64,000 nucleotides of DNA, taken from positions 11,665,194 to 11,729,193 of the forward strand of contig NC_066852.1 in the NCBI RefSeq assembly GCF_001640805.2, in the 5' to 3' direction. Position 1 is the first letter of the stretch. Each line of letters opens with the position of its first letter. This document shows, one piece after another, positions 27,801 to 38,200 of this stretch. The notes beneath the pieces are model-generated. The model made no database searches, had not been told where the DNA came from, and saw only the letters and a program-made list of their open reading frames with translations. This stretch comes from Lates calcarifer (lineage: Eukaryota; Chordata; Actinopteri; Centropomidae). The position numbers and the translations under genes are program-made.

Positions 27801-30800
27801 ACTAACATAAATATAGACTCACATGCTCAAACAAAATGGTAGAAATGAATTTTCAGCACATCCCCCATTCTTCTTTCGACTTTAATTAGCACCCTCATTA
27901 GGCTGGTAGAGAGCGAGAGAGGAACAAGGAACCCCATTACTCTCTAAATGTCTGCCCACTCTACCTCCTTTTTCTCCTCCATCTTCCTTATCCTCCAGTC
28001 GGTTCCCTCTTCATCTCTCCTCTGTCTGTTTTGCATCTTTTTATGTCTATATTTTTCCATGGACCCTTCCTGTCTGTTTGGACAGTAATGTTAGACACAC
28101 TGATCATGGCAACAGTAACAGCTGTGACTGTCCAGAGCTGCCCCTACCACTGCAATTACCTTTAAGATGAACATTGTCTTCCTTCAGATTTTATCCTCCA
28201 CATCTCAGCTCACCCCACCCACCTCATCTGCATTTTAACCCCTTAAGGTGTGGGTGTTTTACCATTCATGTTGCTCTCCCTCAGTGCTCTTCCTCTCTTC
28301 CACCGACCCCCCTTTTCACCTCCTCTCCTCAGTGCTCTAAAAGCTAGCAGCGAACAAGGAGCTATTGAGAGCTAATTTGAGCTTATTTGACTGATTTATT
28401 TCAGCAGAGATTGCCTGTGGGTTGTGGTGTTGAGTAGTCATTAATTATCAGTACTTCAGCCACCATGCTAAATCAGTTAGGTCTTCTTAGCGACAGCGAT
28501 AACCAAGGATTTTTGACAAGTAGAAATCGTGCAAGTACTAACATTCCCCCCCCCCCCGCTCTCTCCAGTGCCCAGCGAGCCTCCGCAGAACGTGCGAGCC
28601 ATCTCGGTGACATCGGACGAAGCGGTGATCACGTGGGCAGAGCCTCCACGGCTGACGCTGCACGGTGTGCTGAAAGGCTACCGGGTTGTGTTTTGGTCCC
28701 TCTTCCCTGACGGAGGTGGGTGCTGTGGGGGCCGGGCCCAATGGCCAATGCAGAGTAATTATCACCTATCTCATTCTAAACTTCCCCACCCTCCCACCCA
28801 CCACCTACCTCTCTGTCAGTGTTGTGCATCAGAATGTGTTAACGTGTGTCAGCACCTTTCTCATAAAGCACTTCCTGTTCCTTTGTATATTTGAATTGGT
28901 CTATGTTTACCCTTGTCTTTTTCTGTATTAGATTTTTGACTCTGTTCACTCTTTGTGCTCCCGTGATTGTTCAGCCCTAAAAAATTGAGTTCATGTTCAA
29001 CTAATTTGTATTAGCAAAGATGTTTTGTGGGAAATGACTTCCAGAAAACCAGAATCAATTCTTAATCTTAACCTTGTGCTTTAGTTGCCCATAAACCTAA
29101 TAAAATGTGGGACACAGCACACAAATGTTCGCTTTAACATTTAACTCCTCCCTACAACTGCTGCTGTGTAACACAGGCCGCAGTTACATTTCCTTCAAAA
29201 CATTTTTAGCGAAGCACGACTTGGTCTTTGTTCCCTGGCCACCAGACAAACACCAGTGCTCTACTCAAATTCATCATTTCCCTTCCTGTTCTCCCTCAGA
29301 ATGGGGAGAGATGCAGAATATCACTACAACTCGTGAACAGGTGGAGCTGCGAGGATTGGAGAAGTTCACCAACTACAGTGTTCAGGTGCTGGCCTACACT
29401 CAAGCTGGAGATGGGGTCCGCAGCAATGTCCTGTATATCCAGACTCGTGAGGACCGTGAGTATATGCACAAAACAGAGAAAACAAAAAGATATCAGCATT
29501 TACTTTATTCATTCATGTATTTAAGGGCATAAAAGTATAAAGGCTGAGCTTAAAGGGGTAAGGGAGATGGGAAAGGGGACGGATATAAAAAGGGCACTAG
29601 GCTGTATCTCAAAACCATGACAAAAGCTCATTTATGCTGGGAACCTCCATTAGCACTGCTAATGAGAATTAAGAGGCTTTGGGTCCCCAGCTCAGGGCTG
29701 AGGGAGGGCTGGCAGGAGACACTGAGGGGAGAGGAGGGGTGCTCTTTGGGACCATATAGCATGCAGGAGTCAGCCACCAGCCCGGGTCTGCGTCTTTTTC
29801 CACCAGCCCTCTTGCCATAAGCATAAGGATTAACTCCTCTTGGATTAGAGAGAATTAATTTTGTGCTTACACCATTGGAGGCGGGATTACAGCCAGATCC
29901 ATGTCTCTTTGTAGAGGAGGGGGAGGAGGAGGGGCCTGGGGGTTGAAGATGGAAAGATAGAAAGGTGATCACGTAGCCTATTCTTGGCTGAAGAAATGAA
30001 TAAGGCATAAAAAAAAAGACAAAATAGAAATGTTATGGCTAAAAAGTGTATTAGCCCTTTACTGTGTCATGTCCTCCTCTGGTTGGCACAGAAGTGCATA
30101 ATGTATTCAGGTAGGTGGGGCTGTTCACTCAGCACCATTGTGCCTCTCTACTTCATCATCACAAGGGCCGTGCTGGCTGTGTGGCAGACTGTCTGTCTGT
30201 CTGTCTGCAGTCCTGGGCAGATTTTGGGCACCAGATGGGACTTAACCCCCCCCCCCCACTGCCACTCCTACTTTGACATGGAGGTCCAGTTATGATAATG
30301 ATGACTGCCTCCTTTTTCCCTCCCCACTGCCACCACCACCACCAACACCACCACGATCATTTCTCCCCCAGGAACTGCACCTATCATTCTCGCCATTCTT
30401 TCATCCCCGCCTCCCTCTTTTAAAAGCTGCCTCACTACACAAACTCAGCTATCCTTTCTGAGTTTGTGTTGTTTTTATCCCTGCTCATGTAATGTGCAGG
30501 GTGAGGGAGTCTGAGGGCATGGATTGGTTGAATGACTGGATCAGGGGGCCTCAAATACAAGAAAAGGAGGACTTGGGGGATGGATTTAGAGGGTTGGATC
30601 TTACACGGTGGTAGCCTCCTTCTTTAGACCCCAGATGAGGCCCACTGTCAGGCACAAGTTATATTTATGTGCAGATTGAATAGACTTGACACTGTGAACC
30701 CCACACTGTAAGGCCAATGCGACAGCTGCATTGTTGTTCGCCTTTGCCAGTGTCTAGCGCCCTGATGTGTTTTTCTGTAAAGCGTGCATCCATTTTAAAA

Positions 30801-31460
30801 CCTTCTCGTGCCTTTAGCTTGTAATAAGAGTATTAAGTGGTGTCCAGTGTCAAGCTGAAGTGGCTAGCAGAGGATCAGACACTAGCGTCTAATCTGTTTG
30901 TGCGTTGGAGAGTTAAGAGAATGCTGGGTGTCACAGAGTCAGAAATGCTGACCAATGTCTGAATGAACATATGTCACGGGCCGTCCACCCAAAGGGAGTT
31001 CTTCCAAGTCCTCCCAGAGCGGCTTAGTGCAGGATAAGACCACCAATCTGCAAACAAGCCTGCTCGCTTTAATAGGCATCCAAACACCCAGCATGTGTGT
31101 GCACAAAAACACACACTGAAGCACTTACATATACACTATGCATACCCGCAATGCTGATGTTCCTCATGTTTTTTCTCTCCAGTTCCTGGTCCGCCGGCTG
31201 GCATCAAGGCAGTTCCTTCCTCTCCGAGTAGCGTGGTTGTATCCTGGTTGCCTCCTCACAAACCAAATGGTGTCATCCGCAAGTACACCATCTACTGCTC
31301 CAGTCCGGGGTCTGGACAGCCAGTAAGTCTTTGCTCTGTGGGTGTGACTCATAAGGGGCCAGCAGAAAATGTTCCAGGTGATTGAGAAGCAAAGAATTGG
31401 CGAACTTGATAAAAATCTACCAATTGAAATAATTAATTTGTAACCACTCTTATTAATTGA

Positions 31461-31508
<48 letters not shown>

Positions 31509-32176
31509 CTTTTGCGTGTGTATCTCTTTCACTGTGTTTGCACCATTGCTTTATTTCCTGCCCTCCCAGATGAACAGATGAGGTTGTCTTGGCAACGTGA
31601 TGAGACGTAGATATGCAAATGAGGCAGAGAACAAGCTCACACATGCACACTGCCGCATCAGAAACACACACACACACACACACACAAACGCACACATACA
31701 GACATCACATTTCAATATTTTCTATTTATACGCGTATGTGCGGCATTTCAGTTGTGGTTAGATCATGTGTACCACAAACACCAGCACACGGTGAAATCTG
31801 ATATCAGGCTAGAATCTCACTTTCTTATTATTCACAAATACTCCTCCCTCTCTGTGCATGAGTGCCATGTAAATGAGCACAGGCAGGGAGGAGGGAGGGA
31901 GGGAGGGAGGAGGGGAGGGGGAAAGGAGGTTGAGAGAGAAAAAGAGACACACCATTAGAGGTAGGGAGAGACCGGGGGGAAATGAGGGAAAAAGAGAGGG
32001 ATGAGGGGAGAGGAAGAGGGGGAGAGAGACAGGCATGGAAAAAGGGAGGAGCAGAGGAGGGTATCAGTCACATCGAGATGAGAGTGCTTTTGTCCGTCTT
32101 TTCATTATCTCCCTGTATCACTCCCTGGATCACCACAACACCGCCACTATGCTGGAGGAATGTTCGAATGCACCCC

Positions 32177-32220
<44 letters not shown>

Positions 32221-35200
32221 GCTCACACACATCCGCTCCCCTCCCTCCCCCTGTCCCTCCATCCTCTCCTCTCCTCTTCACTGAGCTAGACAGAGAGGGA
32301 TAGAGGAAAAGGGGGAAAAGCAAATGGTGAAGGAACTGAAGATGAACACTGAGAGATGAACAGATTAAAGAGATAGAACAGAGGCTTGACTTGAGAGAAA
32401 ACAGTGTATTGGTGTGTGCGATGGCATGTGTGTGTGCAGATGCATATGTGAATATCTTCTCAAAGATGTGTTTGTCAGAAGAATATTCACAGGAACACAG
32501 AATTTAATCCACAATTGTTATTTTTCTTAATCCAGTGAATAAATGTGTCTGTGTGTGGTGCAATAATTGAATTTATTTAGTCATCTGACCTATGCGATCT
32601 TGTTCCAAAATACTGACGAAAATAGGGGAACGCACGCTCAAAGTTGTATCTTTTTATTTTGCAGTTTTTCTCATTTGCTTCAGCACATTTTCTGGAACAA
32701 TGTTAAAATTCTCAAAACATTAAATGCAATTACCACGTTCATTCATTCTGTGTGGCACAATACTTGATGCGTCCTGCAAAACACTGGCAAAAAGGCAAGA
32801 AACAAGGCAAAAGTGATAGAATAGAGAAGCATTTACGAACATACAGTATATATAAATGGAAAAAGGCTTTTCAAGAAAATACAATAATGCATCTCTGTCA
32901 ATATAATATATATTTTTTAAGGTTTTTTGCATCTCACAAAAATGTAATAATAAATACTTGTACTATACATTAAATATGTACCACTTCTGGCTTTTATCCC
33001 AAATGTTCTCATGTGTTGATTGATAGAATTTAAAATGAAAGGATTACAATGAAGTTTATATCGATTGTGATAAAATGAACGATGCATGAATTCTGTTTAG
33101 CTGCATCAGTTTCAGGGTCCTGGTATTGTTGTTCATACTGACTCAATGTCATTGTTTAATGAGACACTTGAACAGAGTGGAGCCATTGTTATTAGTTAAT
33201 GCTGTAGTAATATCTGTGCTCTTCATATTCTAAAATGTAAAAGGCATATTTGTGAATGTTTTCTTTCAATACCCAATTGAGCTCAACAACGTGCAGCACT
33301 GCTTTAGTCTGGTAGACTAAAACTGCCACCAGGCCTGTCACCTCACTGTGGTTTCACAGTTTGCTAACGTGGCATTGCGTGCCCTCTGTCCCAGGCGCCC
33401 AGCGAGTACGAGGCCAACCCGGAGATGCTCTTCTACCGCATCACGCACCTTACCCGTGGCAAACAATACCACATCTGGGCTGCAGCCGTGACAACTGCCG
33501 GCCGTGGCAACATCAGCGCAAAGGTCACAGTGGAGCCTGCTGGGAAAGGTGGGTCCTCCAGGCGAGCCTGTAGTGGAGGAGAAGGGTAAAGAGATTTCTT
33601 GTAAAGGTTATGAGGGAGAGCGCTCTAAAGATGGCTATGAAACGGCAACATGATGTCCTGTGCATATATCGCTTTCATCACTCTCTCTCTCCTCCTCTCT
33701 CTGCCTGCTCTCTCTGATATTGATTGACAGCCGTAGTATTGATTGAGTAGCGGCTATGTGGCAAGAAACGCTGTTGTTAATTATGTGGTGATGAACAGGG
33801 CCTATCCAGTAAAATGACCCTTGGGGAGAGAGGTAGCAGGCGAGAATCAATAGAGGGGAGGATCTATGGAGAAAAGATAGACTGAAACCAAGAGGTTAGA
33901 GGAGGGGCTTCGCTGAAACACTACTACTACACCTCTTTACCCCTTCAGCAGTAAGTAAAGGCCTTTCCCCCTCGGGCAAACTGGGCCACTCACTCAGCAA
34001 ACAACAGAGAGTGGCAGCAAGATAACCTCAAGTATGAGGAGAGACATCTTTGTGATTTTTGTTTTGTCTTATGTATGTAGTGTGAGAATATACGTCAAAG
34101 ATTTATGTTTTTTTAAATTTGTTTCTTTTTTTTTCTTTTGTGATCAGTCCCGGCAAAGATCCTGTCCTTTGGGGGCACAGTGACCACACCCTGGATGAAG
34201 GAAGTGCGTTTGCCCTGCAGCTCAGTGGGAGAGCCAGCCCCCACGATTAAATGGACCAAAGACAGGTCAGAGCGCATCATATACCTTTTATATGTCAGCA
34301 TCATGGCTCCCTCAGACAGATACTGCCGCTTGTGACGGGGAAAACACAGATAAATCTACCTCAATGTAACTCCAGGATGAGGTCATTAACATTTGTAATC
34401 TGTCTGTTCTTTGTCAGTGAGGACTCTGCCATTCCAGTGACAGCTGACAGTCAGCGGCAGATCTTATCCAACGGCACACTGGTGCTACGTTCGGTCAAGG
34501 CAGAGGATTCTGGGTACTACACCTGCACGGCCACTAACACACTGGGCTTTGACACCATCATAGTCAATCTTGTGGTGCAAGGTAAGAAGAAACAGAAGAT
34601 GTATGTGAGTGGAACTGACTAGTGGAAGACGTTTTCTGCTTTGTGATACTTCTCCTGTTGTTGTTGAGTCACTGTCTCTGTGTGTGTGTGCACCCAGTTC
34701 CTCCTGACCAGCCTCGTCTGACTGTCTCCACTACCTCCACCTCCTCCATCACCCTGGCTTGGATCCCTGGGGACAATGGAGGAAGCTCCATCAGAGGTTT
34801 GCTCCTGACTAGACTTTTTGTGAACGGAGAAACACCTTGCAGCTCCTTCAGGAACAAATACAATTGACCGTCTAGTTGTTTTTGTGACAGATCATTTTCA
34901 GAGTGCTTCACCCTCTTGCCATCAGTTTTACTAATGCTGCATATAACAGTGTAAACAATGAGGTTAATGTTTCTGGGTAAGAAAAAGGCAAACTAGAGCT
35001 GTTTGTAGCTGGTTGTTGCCCCCTGGTGTCCAATATATGCAACAGCAGCAGCAAGATCCTCCACAGTCATTTGACATTTCATTTCTGGATTGACAGTAGC
35101 TGTTTTTAAATACTTGGGTTTGGCATGACATTGTGCCGTGTGACTCTGCAGGGTTTGTGCTGCAGTATTCTGTGGACAACACAGAGGAATGGAGGGATGT

Positions 35201-38200
35201 GTTCATCAGCTCCAGCGAGCGTTCCTTCAGGCTGGACAATCTGCGGTGCGGGACCTGGTACAAGGTCAAGTTGGCCGCCAAGAACAGCGTGGGCTCAGGG
35301 CGCATCAGTGAAATCATCGAGGCTAAGACCCATGGAAGAGGTGAGGGGTGGAAGCAAAAGTGTTGCAGGCATGAGTGAAGCAGGAAACAAGGATATGGGC
35401 ATTGAAAACATGTATAATTGTAACTGACTGTGCAAAAAATATGAAATATACTAAATTCAAAATTTTATTCAAAATTCACTCAACTAGTGCTGCTGTGATA
35501 TCAAATGAGAAAATATTCAGAATGAATGCAGCGGGTTGTATTTATGGAAAAATGTGCTTTAACAAAAAATGACAAATAAAAATAATTGGTTTGTTACCAT
35601 TACAACTCTCTGTCTCACCTCCTGTTCTCCTGTGTCTTTGCCCCTCTCCTCTACAGAACCAGTGTTCAACAAGGACCAGCCGCTGCTCACCCACATCAAC
35701 TCCACTCACGCTGGGCTCAACCTGCAGGGCTGGACCAGCGGTGGCTGCCCCATCACCGACCTGATGCTGGACTTCAGACCCAAAGGCACCTGGGCCTGGC
35801 AGAGCCTCAAGGCCAACTCCACCACTCAGCTCTTCCTCAGCGAACTGCGTGAGGCCACCTGGTACGAGCTCAAAATGAAGGCCTGCAACAGCGCAGGGTG
35901 CGGCAACCAGAGCTCCCAGTTTGCCACCACGGACTACGATGGCAGTAAGTGAATCCCACGTCTTTTTCAGTCTGTCCGTCCCTCTTCCATCATCTCTACC
36001 TCTCCCACTTTTCTGTATTAATTAATTAATTTTTTTTTCATAGGTACAATCCCCCCAATTAAATCAGCTCGCGGAGAGGGCGATGATGTGAAAAAGCTCT
36101 TCTCCATCGGCTCTCCCGTCATCCTGGTTACTCTGGGTGTTGCTCTGCTCTTCATTATCCGCAAGAAACGCAAGGAGAAGAGGCTTAAACGTCTTAGGGG
36201 TGAGACAAAGGAAAATGAGAGATCTGTGTTATTGTGTGTAATGGATTAATGTAACACAGTGACAAGTTGAAACGATTATCCTCACAGCCGACCATAATCT
36301 AATTAAGATATTGTCTTCTTATAGATGCTAAGAGCCTTGCTGAGATGCTTATCAGGTAAGAGCCAGCTTGTATGGGCGTAGTTTTAGCTTTTATGTAATA
36401 TTTATTTTTTGAAAGACCTTATAAGAGAAATCAGTGTGACTATATGTGTCATTTCCTCCTGTTTGTGTGTGTGTGTGTGTGTGCAGCAAGAACAATCGCA
36501 GTATTGACACTCCTGTGAAGGGCCCTCCTCAAGGACCAAGGCTCCACATTGACATCCCACGTGTTCAGTTACTCATTGAGGACAAGGAGGGCATCAAACA
36601 GATAGGCATGTGGCTGCACGTTGAAACTATTATCACTTTTCTATTAGTTTATATCAGATAATTAACATGTTTTTCCTGTTTTTCCTCATCTCTTGCCTGC
36701 AACAGGGGAGGACAAGGCGGCAGTGCCAGTGACAGACACTGAGTTTAGCCAGTCAGTGAATCCACAGAACTTCTGTACAGGCGTGTCTCTGCACCACCAA
36801 GCCCTCATCCAGAATTCAGGGCCTTTGATTGACATGTCAGACATCCGCCCAGGCACAAGTGAGTTGTGTTTTTCTTTTAAAGGAAATATTTTTGCAATAA
36901 ATGTCAGTGGTAGAGTGACAACACAGGAAAGAGATTGAGCAGGTTTGATCCCTTACTGCTTATGTGAGCGAGCGGAGTAGAATTTGGGTTTGCAAAATAT
37001 CAGGGAGGGATGAATACGAGGGACTAGCTAAGGAACCAACAACGCCACCTGAGGCCTTGCACCCCAGGATATAATGAAAATTCAACTATTTCACTGTAAA
37101 CTACAAGGTCACAGGTTCGTGACTGAACAGGCAGAGACAGTAGTGAGAGTCACACTTATTTTATTGTTTAAAAAAAAAAAAAAAACTTGAATAATCAGGA
37201 CTGGATCTAAAAGAAATAAAAAAGATCAACAAGACAAAGATTGCCAACAAAGTGGTGAGGTGAGTAGCAGAAAAAGATTCATTTATTGACAAAGTTACAG
37301 TCAGCACATTAGTTAAAACTACTCAAGCCTGGACTATTAATTACAGGGAGCTAAAAATCCAGTACAGCACTCACTTGATCGCTAAAGCTGTAAGCAGTGA
37401 GCTGGGGCCTCCAGTAGGGAGACAGCCTAGATCACAGGTGCCCTGTCTCACTCACCTGGGTGCAGCACAGCAAAATCACAGCAAACATGCATCAATAATG
37501 TGTCCCAGTGCCACTACTTGCAAGCAAAAGCTGTGGGCCCCTCACCACAGTGCCTAGCCCCCCCATCGTACGGCACCCAGCTACACTGAAAGGAAAAAAA
37601 CAACACAAAACAACAAACAACAACAGAATAGAGCAGAGCAGAGCAGAGCAGAGCAGAGCAGAGCAAAACAGCAGAGCAGCTGCAGGTGAGCCTCATGTAT
37701 GGTCAACCACCATCAAGGACCAGCAAGAGACTGACTGACTGCAGACAGGTGAGGGCCATTTATACCCCACCTGCTAGGGGGAGGGCCTAAGGGAGGAGTG
37801 GTTTTCTCTGGGGTGCGTTCAGGGGATGCACTTCACTACACTTAGCACATCCACTTCACTCATGACATTGATGAGACAGTATCTAATCTTCCTGACAACC
37901 AATAAATGGATACACTGTTTTTGGGCTGCAAAGCTGTTCTCTGATCACTGTGACCTCTCTCAGACCCTGTGTCCAGGAAGAGTATAAAATCAGCTCACAG
38001 CTCCAGAAACAGATACTCCAGCCAGTGGACACTGAGCCGACCGAGTCAGAGCCAGTCGACGGCCTCGGCGCGAACTCTGACCTCAGACTGGCGGACGATG
38101 GGCTCTCATGGCATCACCGCGACTGAGAGCGACAGCTACAGCGCCAGCCTCTCCCAAGACACAGGTTGGTCAATCCCAGCCAGTACAACTGACACAGTGA

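Larger units (their letters stand above)
31323..33394 (+). other. dscaml1 intron 20
   Basis: 2.1 kb, strongly low-complexity in its first 900 bp: TG at 31464-31506, AC at 31664-31686, GGGA/GA-rich at 31880-32050 and AC at 32179-32216. No gene. Confidence 0.85.
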
